Shown here piece after piece: positions 46,027 to 56,301 of a stretch of 64,000 nucleotides of DNA. The stretch is from Cavenderia fasciculata (taxonomy: Eukaryota > Evosea > Eumycetozoa > Acytosteliales > Cavenderiaceae). The translations under genes were made by a program, and so were the position numbers. The notes beneath the pieces were generated by a model. That model did not search any database and was not told where the DNA came from. It saw nothing but the letters and a program-made list of their open reading frames with translations. The stretch lies in NCBI RefSeq assembly GCF_000203815.1, contig NW_004457729.1:3844674-3908673 (forward strand). Direction: 5' to 3'. Within the stretch, counting starts at the first letter, position 1, and the number at the start of each line of letters is the position of its first letter.

Positions 46027-46271
46027 ATGGATGTCAATGAATCAATTCAACTTGCAAATGAATGCATTGAACCTATTGTCAACTTGTTTACAACTAATCG
46101 GTAGTATTCAGTTCTTTTTCACCTCTTAGATCCGTAGTTCTGATTCACTTACTTCGAGCTATCGTGGATGACAAGACAAATTGTCAGTTACGGTAGTGAC
46201 GATCATTTGAAGGTCATTCTCGATGCATCAATCGTCCTGCCACTTCCTATATGTACTTCAACATGAGGAGG
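46027..46271 (+). pseudogene. Truncated relic of the gene at 43455
   Basis: The relic opens with an ATG and matches the parent start closely (ESIQLANECIEPIVNLFTTNR), followed by a TAG. Sequence resembling parent intron 1 (TTCGAGCTA) follows. Then comes text matching parent exon 3 (MTRQIVSYGSDDHLKVILDA). Exon 2 and most of exon 3 are absent, so an internal deletion joined intron 1 to late exon 3. The same GA-rich run precedes both copies. Confidence 0.8.
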
Positions 46272-46813
46272 TCATTATCTCGATTCAATGTATTCACTTT
46301 TTGTCATCCATCCGGCTAGTGATTGGTATTATAGAAAAAACTACTGTTACTTGTCACCAATAATTATTCGAGATATCTCTAAATATATATATTTATTAAA
46401 TATATATCTGTGCACGGTTGTCATTAGTTGTGTTTCGCAAGATCTTCGAAGCCATTTTTTTGTAATTGGGGAAAAAAATAAATTTATTCGTTGAAAAGTC
46501 TGAATTTAATTTAAAAGCTCAATATTGTGAACATCATCGAAAAAAAATACTTGTAGTTCTCTCTCTCATTTCTACATCATTCTTTTAAATATAATAAATG
46601 TAAGCAATACAAGAAAACAGAAAAATATCACAACCCAAGAAAAATAGAAACTGATGATCGATGAGAAAGAACAAAGAATCAGGAGTAGAAAGTTTATAAT
46701 CATATTATGTGATGTAATATGATTGTTCTACAGAGAATACATTCAGTGATCATACATGGGGGTGATTTTGTATAAATCAGTGCGTTTCACTAATGATTAA
46801 TATTTTTTGTAGA
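46272..46813 (+). other. Gap before the GAYP-repeat EF-hand gene
   Basis: 542 nt, AT-rich, no supportable gene. A TATATATT run near 46383-46405. The end TATTTTTTGTAG just before the ATG at 46814 looks like a 3' splice site, so a leader intron or an upstream exon may lie here. Confidence 0.4.
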
Positions 46814-47374
46814 ATGCAAAATTATCCACCAGGTGCATATCCAGGAGCCGTTCCAGGCGCTTACCCACCAACTGCCGTTCCAGGAGCTTACCCAGGAGCT
46901 GTTCCAGGAGCTTATCCAGGTGCCTACCCACCAACTGCAGTTCCAGGAGCTTACCCAGGAGCTTATCCAGGTGCCGTTCCAGGAGCTTACCCACCAACTG
47001 TTGTTCCAGGAGCCTACCCAGGAGCCTACCCAGGAGCCTACCCAGGAGCCGTCGGCTATCCACAACCAGCTGCCTATGTAAGACCAGCATACTCTTACTC
47101 TGATCCCTACCTAAGAACTGCTGCATTTGTTGTTCCAGTCGGTCTTCCTCCACATCTCGCCCAAAAGATGATGGCTGCCAGCGCCGCCTTTAGATCGTTT
47201 GACACCAACTGTAGTGGCACTATGAACAAAAAGGAATTCAAGAGATGCATCAAATATCTTGGTTTCTATTTTACCAAGGGCCAAACCAAAGGATTATTCT
47301 TTTCTATTGACAGAAACTACTCTGGTAGTATCGATGAAAGAGAATTTTGCGAATGGTGGATTCACCAATTGTAA
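46814..47374 (+). CDS. EF-hand protein with N-terminal VPGAYPG repeats (PEF-like)
   Basis: From the ATG at 46814 the product is 186 residues (an upstream in-frame ATG at 46793 would add seven). Residues 1-80 are about 15 units of GAYPGA/VPGAYP, with PTAVPGAYP spacers, a low-complexity Gly/Pro/Tyr/Ala domain of the kind found at the N-terminus of penta-EF-hand proteins such as ALG-2, sorcin and grancalcin. The C-terminal half has two EF-hands: DTNCSGTMNKKEF and DRNYSGSIDEREF, spaced as in the PEF core. A full PEF set of five is not visible, so this is a short version. PEF proteins move to membranes on Ca2+ binding. The acceptor-like TTTTTGTAG before the ATG may mark an upstream exon. Confidence 0.82.
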   Translation: MQNYPPGAYPGAVPGAYPPTAVPGAYPGAVPGAYPGAYPPTAVPGAYPGAYPGAVPGAYPPTVVPGAYPGAYPGAYPGAVGYPQPAAYVRPAYSYSDPYLRTAAFVVPVGLPPHLAQKMMAASAAFRSFDTNCSGTMNKKEFKRCIKYLGFYFTKGQTKGLFFSIDRNYSGSIDEREFCEWWIHQL

Positions 47375-47516
47375 ACGATGTAGAGTATAACAAACAATAA
47401 ATCCAATTAATTGTAAAATATGTTAACATATTGTATATTTCTTTTTTTTTGATTTTTTTGTATATTATAATGTAGCTAATGAAATTTGAGCCTTTAAAAT
47501 TTTTAAAACACAAAGA

Positions 47517-49916
47517 ATGATTAGTAATAGTAATAGTAATAGTATCATAAGTGTATTTAGAAATAAATATCTAACAAGAAATATATTAAAGTTTAATAGT
47601 TCATCATCTTTTACTTTTAATGGTTGTAATAATTATAATAATAAAAGGTATGATGAGATCATATCAGGTGATTTCATGGTGAGAAATGGTTATAAACGGC
47701 TACTGTGGTATAAATTAAATAGAGGTGAACCTATTGTATTTACCAGTCTAGAAGATGGCTATAGTATAGCTCAGTTTTTCGATGACTATAACCTCTTTAC
47801 AAGATGTTATCCGTTGGGTCTAGGTCGTATGATCGACTCTAGGTTCTTCTCTAGTATGGTCACTCTTGCATGCACTGAAACAGACCCCGTCAAAAGACAA
47901 AAAAGAAACAAGATTGTTCGATTCATACTCGACTATGAACAAGTCAACAACTACAACGAATATAATCGTCTAAACATCCTCCCCTCTCTTCCCATTATAC
48001 TACTTTACAATAATGTTGGTCTACTCAAATTACTTACTGATAGACAATCAACAAATCTCCTTCCTCTTTGTTCACCAAACAACAAAAGCAATCCAGTAGT
48101 AGTGGAAGAAGAAGAATACTACAAAGATGCAATTGGATATTTGTATAGACACTTAAAAGAAGATCAATTCTATTCAATGGTTAGACAAGATATAGTACTA
48201 TCATGTCTAAACAAAGAGATTATAAAGATTTATTTTAAAAAGAATCCTGGGCAAGGTATTCCATCCTCTTTTTCTCGTTCTAAAGTTGAAGAATATGATT
48301 TGTTAAAGTTGGACCAAGTGGCAATCATGTTGATGGAGATGCCATCTCATCAAGAAGGATTTAATCAAGTCAAAATGATTAAAAAGAGATTGGCAGGTTT
48401 GATTGGAGAAGCAAACACCAAAAAGATGACCATTCTATTTCATCTATTACTCGCCGAAGACAAGACATTTAGTAAGCAACCAAATGCAACTGAAGCGATT
48501 GAAGATTTGTGGAAACAAGTTGTCAGCTGGAACACAAGAGCCATTTTTGATTACTTTATGCCAAGAAAGTTCGATACAATCGTACAGTATGCTACAGTCG
48601 ATCAAATCAAACGACTCTGTCACAAACACCCTCAATATCGAATCAATTTCTACCAATCACAAAGAGACAAGGATTTATTTAGATACTACTTTGAAAATTT
48701 GGATTTTATCAATGAAAGATTAGTCGTTTCAAAGTTATCAATGAATCATTGGATGGTTGACACTGTATTGGATGTTTTAGTAGTGTCTAGAGGAATTAAA
48801 ATACAATCATTTATAAATGATCCAGGTTTACAAATGACGACTGTAGTGGTGGAAACTATATTGGCTAGATTCCCAAACACATTAAATGATATAATTAGAT
48901 CATTTGCTGTAAAAACTCAACCAACCTATGTACTTGTGGCAAAAGATTTTATATCACTCGAGAAAATATCAAAATTGGTTAAATCATCGGATGGTACAAT
49001 ATTTCTAAAACAAATATGGTCTTATTATTCAAGACCTTATTGTACAAAAATTCAAACCAGAGAGGATTTACAAATTATAAAAGATTGTATCGATTCATTT
49101 GAACCAATCATTCAAGATGAATTGGTGACCAATTTGGTTAAAACATCAAATAGCAAGGATATTGGTATGATTTGGGATATTTTCAATCTATATTCAAAAT
49201 ATGCGATTGACAAGCAAAAGATGATCGAATTTACCAATCCCGTTCCTGCAACACTCGAACAATTTCTGGTTTTGGCCAACAACTTGGAATTTAAAAATGT
49301 CATTTCATTTGGTGAACAATTTGGTCAAATCTATAGTGAAAGATTAACAGACAATATACTTGCCAACCAATATATATCACCACAGTATCATTACAATCAA
49401 AATGAATCAAATTTAATTGAAAAGATATCATCACTCTATTTTCAACGATACAGTCAACAAGCAATGAAATTGATTTGGACACTCGAACTTGACATTGTTC
49501 AAAAAGATAATCTCCATTCATTTAAAAGGATTGTAGAAATTTGCAACAAATCATTTGACTTTAAAAAGAATCGAAAGAGAATCATTCAATACTTTAAGAT
49601 ATGTTTGGAAAGTTGTTCATTGGCAATATTTACATACCTTGTTCAAGAATTACAACTTATTGTCGATAGTAATAATATTTGGCAAGTTGCCTTTAGACAT
49701 GTAGTTTTATGGGCTTCACCATCGGCTTGTGAATTTCTCATTTATCTCGATCAAAAGAAACCTCATTTATTCGAATTTACAGATCAAATCCTATCATCTA
49801 GATCCTATCATAAACTATTCCAACGTCAATCATCTTTACATCCAAAATTACCAACTCCAATTAGAAAAACAAATCATCTAAACAAATTAAAATGTATTTG
49901 TAATATTTGTAAATAG
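47517..49916 (+). CDS. Dictyostelid ankyrin-like protein, fourth family member
   Basis: Single exon, 799 residues. An Asn/Ser start leads into the family signature SVFRNKYLTRNILKF (residues 11-25). The rest is composed of weak helical repeats without clear ankyrin consensus (IVRFILDYEQVNN, LLKLLTDRQSTNLLPL, IIKIYFKKNPG, AIFTYLVQELQLIV). It ends in a Cys-containing basic tail (KLKCICNICK). It resembles the 15.4-kb member, with degenerate rather than classical repeats. It stands convergent to SCO1, with only 66 nt between stop codons. Function unknown. Confidence 0.72.
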   Translation: MISNSNSNSIISVFRNKYLTRNILKFNSSSSFTFNGCNNYNNKRYDEIISGDFMVRNGYKRLLWYKLNRGEPIVFTSLEDGYSIAQFFDDYNLFTRCYPLGLGRMIDSRFFSSMVTLACTETDPVKRQKRNKIVRFILDYEQVNNYNEYNRLNILPSLPIILLYNNVGLLKLLTDRQSTNLLPLCSPNNKSNPVVVEEEEYYKDAIGYLYRHLKEDQFYSMVRQDIVLSCLNKEIIKIYFKKNPGQGIPSSFSRSKVEEYDLLKLDQVAIMLMEMPSHQEGFNQVKMIKKRLAGLIGEANTKKMTILFHLLLAEDKTFSKQPNATEAIEDLWKQVVSWNTRAIFDYFMPRKFDTIVQYATVDQIKRLCHKHPQYRINFYQSQRDKDLFRYYFENLDFINERLVVSKLSMNHWMVDTVLDVLVVSRGIKIQSFINDPGLQMTTVVVETILARFPNTLNDIIRSFAVKTQPTYVLVAKDFISLEKISKLVKSSDGTIFLKQIWSYYSRPYCTKIQTREDLQIIKDCIDSFEPIIQDELVTNLVKTSNSKDIGMIWDIFNLYSKYAIDKQKMIEFTNPVPATLEQFLVLANNLEFKNVISFGEQFGQIYSERLTDNILANQYISPQYHYNQNESNLIEKISSLYFQRYSQQAMKLIWTLELDIVQKDNLHSFKRIVEICNKSFDFKKNRKRIIQYFKICLESCSLAIFTYLVQELQLIVDSNNIWQVAFRHVVLWASPSACEFLIYLDQKKPHLFEFTDQILSSRSYHKLFQRQSSLHPKLPTPIRKTNHLNKLKCICNICK

Positions 49917-49982
49917 AAGAAATAGAAGAAATAAAATAAATAAAAATAAATAATAATTATTTTCTTTCTTTCTAATATTTTA

Positions 49983-51121
49983 TTAAATTTTGTCAGTCAA
50001 AAAATCATATACTTGATCGACAAGACTCTTTTCACGAATAATTTCACCTCTATTTGCTCCACCCTTTCCACCTTGAGCCATACGTTCTAAAATCTTTTCA
50101 GTGACTTGATCGGCATTTAGATTCGAACCATAAAATTCAATAAATTTACCGTCTGGGCCAATTAAATATTCGATAATTGTATGATCTACCAAATAACTAT
50201 CTCCTTTACCTGCTTTACTAATAAACACTCTATATCCTTTTGCCAATTTTGTAATTTGTTCTGGTGTTCCTGTTAATCCAACAAATTTTGGATGGAATTC
50301 TAAAAAGAATTAAAAGAAAAAATAAAATAGATTAGAATTTAAAAATAAAAGGATTAAATTTGATTTGTGATTTTAATTTAAATTTACCATGAATATATTG
50401 TTTAATTTGTTCTACAGTATCTCTCCATGGATCAATAGTAATGAAAACAGGAACAATACTATCCAATAGATTATGTTTTTCGAGATTGTTCAAGACGATT
50501 GTCATTTTATCCAATTCGGCTGGACATGCATCTGGACAATACGTGAAACCAAAGTAGAGAAACATATACTTTCCTCTGAAATCAAGATCAGATACTGCTT
50601 TACCATTCTCATCAATCAATGAAAATCCTCCTCCAATTGAACTAGTACCATAGGTTTCAATTTGTTTAACTATAAAAGAATAAAGAGTGTTAAAAGAATA
50701 AATTGAATGAATGATTATCAAGAGAACACATACTCTTTTCTCTCTTTTGAACCATTAAATGATCATAATACAACCATCCTAAACCACCAAAGAATAATGC
50801 TGCAAATAAACTAGCAAATGTAATTTGTTTCTTGTTTGTATACTTTTCTTCATTTGATTCTTTTTGTTGTTCTTCTTGTTTTGGTTGTTCTTCTTGTTTT
50901 GGTTGTTGTTCTGGTTGTTTTGGTGGTTCAGTAGTATATAATCTATATTTATTATCAAGTGATGTATATTTGTTGATGGTATTAATACTTTTATTATTAT
51001 TATTACTATGATTGATAGTCCAAGATGAGAATGATCTTGATATCAATCTATTTGGTACTGCTACAGCAGCTGAAGCAGCAGATATAGATAGCAATGATGA
51101 TTTACTGATAAATCTATTCAT
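49983..51121 (-). CDS. SCO1 copper chaperone for cytochrome c oxidase, 3 exons
   Basis: Exons 51121-50734, 50669-50388 and 50299-49983 join in frame to 328 residues. The N-terminus (MNRFISKSSLLSISAA) is a mitochondrial presequence, then a Gln/Glu/Pro-rich linker, a membrane helix (FASLFAALFFGGLGWLYY) and the thioredoxin-like domain. The copper site is FTYCPDACPAEL (CxxxC) with the distal His in VDHTIIEYL, and TIDPWRDT is the usual motif after it. SCO1 sits in the inner membrane facing the intermembrane space and delivers copper to the Cu-A site of COX2. All metal ligands are present, length is normal, and introns have standard sites. A firm assignment; SCO1 and SCO2 cannot be separated in amoebae. 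Confidence 0.95.
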
Positions 51122-51403
51122 TCTTTCTTATTCTATTTATCTATCTATTTATCTATTCAAGCAATGAGTAAGAAGAATGAATGACTAAACCGAAAACAAA
51201 CACAGTTTAAATTAGATTAATTTACATAATTTTTTTTTTCGAATTAAATTTGAACACACCTCATCATTATTTATTTCCTTCTTTTTTTTTGTGAACATAC
51301 ACATCTATCTCTCTCTCTGTCTATGTTTGATAATAATGACACAAAGATCGAAAACAATATCTAGATTGAACCCTATATTACCATGGGTTATACATTATTT
51401 TAT

Positions 51404-52978
51404 TTATTTTGAAATTGAAAGAAATGATAAATCAAATTTATAATTATTTATATTTATCAATGATGTTGTTGATATTTTATCTGGTGATTGATAGAGATGT
51501 ACTTTACTTTTCATATTATTATTATTATCACTATTATTTTTGTTTAATATTTTGATATTTTTTTGAAGGAATGATATCATTGGGTCAAAGAGGAGATAGG
51601 TGAAATTAACTTCTGTCATGGTTGGACTAGAGGCAAAAGCTTGCAAGAATGATTCCATGTCATTGTCGGTTGTCCAGAGAAATGGGTCTTCTTGGTAGGT
51701 ACCAAATTGAACGACTTGAATAGACTTGCTTTGGTTGATAAAGGTGGTGATAATATCAATCATTGTCTTTTCCATTCTAAGGTATAGTTTGAGGTGTGTC
51801 AACCTCGGCAACGAACCACTATGTACAAATATACTGTCAAGCATGTCGTACGATGTAACTCGACTATTTTGGTGTGACCCACCTTTTAAAGTCAATCGTT
51901 CTAGTAGTGGTGGTACCAATGGTCTCTTTTGTATCGATACAGTAGATGGTGGATCCTCCATCAATGACAAATCGAGTACTTTGACAGCCGACCCAGCCGA
52001 TAAAAAGTCAATGCATTGTTGATTAGGTATGCTGAATTGTACAATTGACTCTATTTTACCATCCAACACATACTGATAATAACTCGGTGTATTTCTTTGG
52101 TGTTCTTGGTAGATTGAAATCTCCCGTATTCCCAACCCACCCAACAAATTAAATGGGAATGGTTTGGTAGTATCAATATATGCTAAATCCAACTTTGTCA
52201 GTGTGCCTCCTCCTCCTCCTCCTCCTCGAGATATACAGTTGAATATTTTGTCAAGATTGTTGTCTTGATCAATATCAATACATTTCTCGATTGCAATGAT
52301 GAGTGATTCCAAGTGTTTACAGTGATTCAATACTTTGCATATACCATCGGTCGACATGTAAAAGGTGACATTGAGATGTTTCAAATCACAAAATGTATCC
52401 ATATCCAATTGAAACGAGTCAGCTTCAATAATGGTACATGTCAACGACTGCAATGACGACAATTCGAACGATGTACCAAAGAATATTTGTGACCAATCGT
52501 CATTTGACCGTGTCGGACTACAAATATTGATAGATTCAACCGTTTCAATAATCTTTTTCTTGAACCATACCAAGTTGTCCGAGACTGAAACTAACTGCTG
52601 ATGCTGATTATAACTATCACCATCATCACTATCACCAGTTTGTAGTCCAAGATATTTCATATTCTTTTGATACACTGAACGTCCAATTAAAAAGTCAGAT
52701 TGATTGAGTATCAACTTACATCCATTCATTTTCAACAAACTTAAAGGATGATCAATGTGATCTCTATAACCTTCCAATTCACTGACTGCAAAGTAGAGTG
52801 TATGACGTACATACAAATACCTTTTAGCTTCCACTCTCCAAGTCTTTGATACTCCCCCAATACCAAATACATCTTTTATCTTTAAACTATTACATGAACA
52901 TAATAGATAAATGATTTGTGATTGAATGATCCATGGTAATGATACTAATAATATATTATGTTGTTTTTCTTCTTGCAT
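51404..52978 (-). CDS. F-box/LRR-type protein
   Basis: Single exon, 524 residues. The N-terminus SLPWIIQSQIIYLLCSCNSL followed by GGVSKTWR is an F-box-like helix pair (substrate-adaptor of an SCF ubiquitin ligase). Repeats with leucine-rich character follow (LKHLNVTFYMSTDGICKVL, LTKLDLAYIDTTKPF, LPRLTHLKLYL). A Gly run (GGGGGGG) lies near residue 255. Amoebae hold many divergent F-box/LRR or FNIP genes of this design. The target is unknown. The gene is divergently transcribed from the 53.2-kb F-box-like gene, with a short AT-rich spacer. Confidence 0.68.
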   Translation of the reverse strand: MQEEKQHNILLVSLPWIIQSQIIYLLCSCNSLKIKDVFGIGGVSKTWRVEAKRYLYVRHTLYFAVSELEGYRDHIDHPLSLLKMNGCKLILNQSDFLIGRSVYQKNMKYLGLQTGDSDDGDSYNQHQQLVSVSDNLVWFKKKIIETVESINICSPTRSNDDWSQIFFGTSFELSSLQSLTCTIIEADSFQLDMDTFCDLKHLNVTFYMSTDGICKVLNHCKHLESLIIAIEKCIDIDQDNNLDKIFNCISRGGGGGGGTLTKLDLAYIDTTKPFPFNLLGGLGIREISIYQEHQRNTPSYYQYVLDGKIESIVQFSIPNQQCIDFLSAGSAVKVLDLSLMEDPPSTVSIQKRPLVPPLLERLTLKGGSHQNSRVTSYDMLDSIFVHSGSLPRLTHLKLYLRMEKTMIDIITTFINQSKSIQVVQFGTYQEDPFLWTTDNDMESFLQAFASSPTMTEVNFTYLLFDPMISFLQKNIKILNKNNSDNNNNMKSKVHLYQSPDKISTTSLININNYKFDLSFLSISK

Positions 52979-53182
52979 TATTATTACTTTACTATATATA
53001 TAGTATTATAAGTACAAGTACACTTGTAATATAACTAATTGATAACTATCACCTATCATGTTTATACTACTACTACTGCTTTCAATAAATATAAAAGACA
53101 AATTAAATTAATTTTTTTTTGTTCTTGTTTGCTTCCAACTTTGTGCTTTTAAAAAAGTTGTGATATTTAATTATTATTATTC

Positions 53183-54240
53183 ATGTTGTCTTTACCAAAT
53201 TACATACAAATAATAATATTAAATCATTTTAAATTTGAATATAATACAACAGAAGAAGAAGAAGAAAGAAATAATCATATAAAGTTATCTATGGTGTGTT
53301 ACTCAAAAAAGCAAAGAACCCTATTGCTGCTAATTGCCTTTGTTTAATGTATGATGATGACGATGATGGTTGTGGTAAAACTACTAAGTACTATCACAAA
53401 CTGTCAATGGTTAGACACCTCAAGGTGTGTTCACACACTAACCGATACACCAAACAAAAGGCAGAAATGGTATTCAAGTCAATGACGGCACTCGAAAAGA
53501 TTACAATTAAAGGTGGCACTTTGGCAGAACTAATACCAAAATTAAAAGAGATTAAAGAGGATTTGGCGGTAGTTGATAATCTTCGCCAACAATCGTCGTC
53601 GTTGTCGTCGTCGTCATTGGTAGAGATTGACTGCACAATCAACCCTCATGTATATATAGAAAATGTAAGAGCAGAGTGTATATGTATATATCGAAATTGG
53701 ATGGTATAGCAATTAGAAAGTTTACATTTTGTCAAGTTGGTTCCAATGATAGAGACAATCTATTGGCCAATGAGACTAAATGGAGCCATTATCGCACTCC
53801 AACTCGAATCGATCAAATCGTTCACCTTTACACTCGACCTTCCAAACATCGATGACAACTCTCCCAACGTCCAACAATTCTCTTCACTATTGTGCACTCA
53901 CAAAACATTGGTCAAGCTTGTTTGTCTGTCTAGTTTCAAATCGGATAGACTTGTTAATATCGATGTACCAAAAAATCTAACCTTTGCATTTGCCATGTTA
54001 TTAGATACCAATAATAATAATAATCAAACCCTTCAACATTTACAACTCTCCAAATTTTTAATGACACCTACATTTTTTAAATCAATTGCCCATTGTAATC
54101 TACATTCACTGACCATTGACAAAGAAACTAATATTACCATATCGGATGAAAATATTAATCTTCTTTGTCACTCATTATCAATGAATCGGACATTACGCCA
54201 GTGGCTCAAATATCATGGAGATGATCCAGGTCATTTATAA
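53183..54240 (+). CDS. F-box-like protein, 5' part frameshifted at an A6 run
   Basis: The ATG at 53183 begins MLSLPNYIQIIILNHFKFEY, an F-box-like start, and reaches HIKLSMVCYSKK, the second helix. At A6 (53305-53310) the frame must shift by one to enter the long frame that continues (NPIAANCLCLMYDDDDD) through 53664. A normal intron (GTAAGA to GTATAG) leads to exon 53710-54240, phase 0, giving repeat-like text (LQHLQLSKFLMTPTFFKSIA). The gene thus reads as one F-box/LRR-type protein of about 325 residues with a single frame break at a homopolymer. Assembly error or young decay cannot be told apart. Confidence 0.55.
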
Positions 54241-54423
54241 AAACTTAGACAAATTCCAAATAGAACTTGTTTAATTATCTCTAAATATTAATAATAATAA
54301 AATATTAATAATAATAATAATAAAATAATAATAATAATAAAATAATAATAGTAATAATAATAATGATAATAATAATAATAATGAATATTTATTATTATAA
54401 AATATTGTCAATATTTATTTTTT

Positions 54424-55398
54424 TTAGTTTTCCAAATCAGAGTCTGAATCAAAGGATGGTGGACTCTTATATTTCATTTTACCTGTTAGTGGATAGCTCT
54501 CTAAATAATGGTGGCGATTAATTTCCATAAAATAAGTTCTTACATTCAATATTGCTCTCATTATCTTTTGAATCTGAACCAAAGACCCCTTCCACTCTAA
54601 TTCAACTTTGACCTTTTCCCAAAATCCTGGAATTTCTTTTTCATTGTATTGGTCAAGACATTCAATAGAACCAATGGTCAATTTGTCATCATCATTATCT
54701 TGTTCAAAGTCTCTATGACCATATTTTCTTCCATTACGAAATTGGAATAGTATTCTCTTTCCTAAAAGAGTCATGACCGATCCAATAACATCTTCTTGTA
54801 TCGTTGTCATTCTATCATCTTGAGAGACAACTTGTTCAATTGAATGATATTCTACAGACTCTAGAATAAATAACATATCTATATCATTTCTATGCTTGTC
54901 CAAGTATTTCTCATCTAGTGATTTCATTTTCTTGGCCAATAGGACTTGTTTGGTGACACTCTTTTCATGTTCGATTTCATATTCCATACATTGTCCAGAC
55001 AAATTAAATCTCTGTAGTTTTCTAAGATGATAGGTTCTATTGTATCTTGAAATAAATAAATCCTTCCATCCATTGATCGATTTTTGAATCTGAGGGTATT
55101 TGATAACTGCTCCAAACATGTATTCACTTAAAAAGTCACCATAAGATGATTTGGTGACAGGTTTTAAATTGGTCAAAGTAGAGTTGGGAGTGTAATCTTC
55201 TGGTAGTAATGACAAACTTGTCCATCTAGCTAAACATAGGTGTTGCCAAAACGATTCATTATTGAATAACCTATTCCAACTCTTGTTGATGAAAAGGAAG
55301 GGAAATGATAACATGTATCTATCACCTCTGACACACTCTAAAATGATTTGTTGAATAATCAATAGTGATAGATCAGGAGGAAATATTTCTGTGTTCAT
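54424..55398 (-). CDS. F-box protein
   Basis: The frame is open up to 55533, but the best start is the ATG at 55398 (MNTEIFPPDLSLLIIQQIIL), giving 324 residues; the upstream extension is only a hydrophobic AT-rich read. F-box text follows: LSLLIIQQIILECV, then FLFINKSWNRLFNNESFWQH, matching the typical end of an F-box. The middle is charged and helical (YNRTYHLRKLQRFNLS). Acidic C-terminus with SDSDLEN. The substrate-binding half has no recognised domain. Likely SCF adaptor. Confidence 0.68.
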   Translation of the reverse strand: MNTEIFPPDLSLLIIQQIILECVRGDRYMLSFPFLFINKSWNRLFNNESFWQHLCLARWTSLSLLPEDYTPNSTLTNLKPVTKSSYGDFLSEYMFGAVIKYPQIQKSINGWKDLFISRYNRTYHLRKLQRFNLSGQCMEYEIEHEKSVTKQVLLAKKMKSLDEKYLDKHRNDIDMLFILESVEYHSIEQVVSQDDRMTTIQEDVIGSVMTLLGKRILFQFRNGRKYGHRDFEQDNDDDKLTIGSIECLDQYNEKEIPGFWEKVKVELEWKGSLVQIQKIMRAILNVRTYFMEINRHHYLESYPLTGKMKYKSPPSFDSDSDLEN

Positions 55399-55725
55399 TA
55401 TTATTACTACTCGGCAAATATATAATAAAAGGTACAAATAAAAGGTAAAGGTATGAATGATGAGAATACTATGAATAATCGGGGAGGAAATCATTTTATA
55501 AATAATAAAAAATATATTTTCTAGAAAATACACCCCTCCCTATTATTGTAAATAATAATGACCAAAAAGGGTACTTGTTGATTTATATTTTTTTTTTCTA
55601 GATGTTTGTATAATAGTTAGTTATATCAATGAACAAATGTTTTTTAAATCATTACATACCAGAGGTGAATATATAATCAAGGTTGGCTACGTCGCGTATT
55701 ATTATTTATTAACTTTACTTTATAT

Positions 55726-56301
55726 TTATATTTTCTCTTTTATCTCTTGTTCTTGTTCTAGTTGTTGTTGTTGTTTAATTTTTAAATCTTGTAGTTGTAG
55801 TTGATGGGCATTTAACTTTAAAATGGCCATAGGAAGAGTTGGAGCATTGGTTGGGATATGTTGAAATCCATAGCGACTGTAGAGGCCATGAGCATCACTC
55901 GTGCTCAACATGATTCTGCGCATATAATCTGTCCATTTTTGAGCCAACAAGTGTTCAACCATCAACTTGGAAACACCCTTTCCTCGGTACTCTGGCAATA
56001 CAAATACATCGGCCAACCATCCAAAAGTACTATAATCGGTGATCAATCTTGCAAATCCAATTTGTTTTAGTTTCTTCTCGTCATTGCCGTTTACATTATT
56101 GTTGTTGTTGACATAGGCACCAATACAATAGGAATTATCTATCGATGTTTGTACGACACTATATAATATATCTTTGGCCCAGTAACTATGATTACATAGG
56201 TAGTCATGTACTAATTGGACATCAACCAATTGCTTGTCATCACTAATCACTATATTATCATTTGTTTGGTTACTACATGTTTGCTCTGCTTCTGTTTCCA
56301 T
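55726..56301 (-). CDS. GNAT-family N-acetyltransferase
   Basis: Single exon, 191 residues. The GNAT core is clear: IGFARLITDYSTFGWLADVF (beta strands) then VLPEYRGKGVSKLMVEHLL, with the acetyl-CoA loop Q/R-x-x-G-x-G/A as YRGKGV, and then IMLSTSDAHGLYSRYGF, the usual Tyr near the end of the domain. It carries a short Asn tract insert near residue 65 and a Gln-rich tail. GNAT enzymes acetylate small amines, antibiotics or proteins; the substrate is not visible. Best relatives in style are small stand-alone acetyltransferases (COG0454-like). The N-terminal acidic leader is typical of amoeba genes. Confidence 0.88.
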   Translation of the reverse strand: METEAEQTCSNQTNDNIVISDDKQLVDVQLVHDYLCNHSYWAKDILYSVVQTSIDNSYCIGAYVNNNNNVNGNDEKKLKQIGFARLITDYSTFGWLADVFVLPEYRGKGVSKLMVEHLLAQKWTDYMRRIMLSTSDAHGLYSRYGFQHIPTNAPTLPMAILKLNAHQLQLQDLKIKQQQQLEQEQEIKEKI

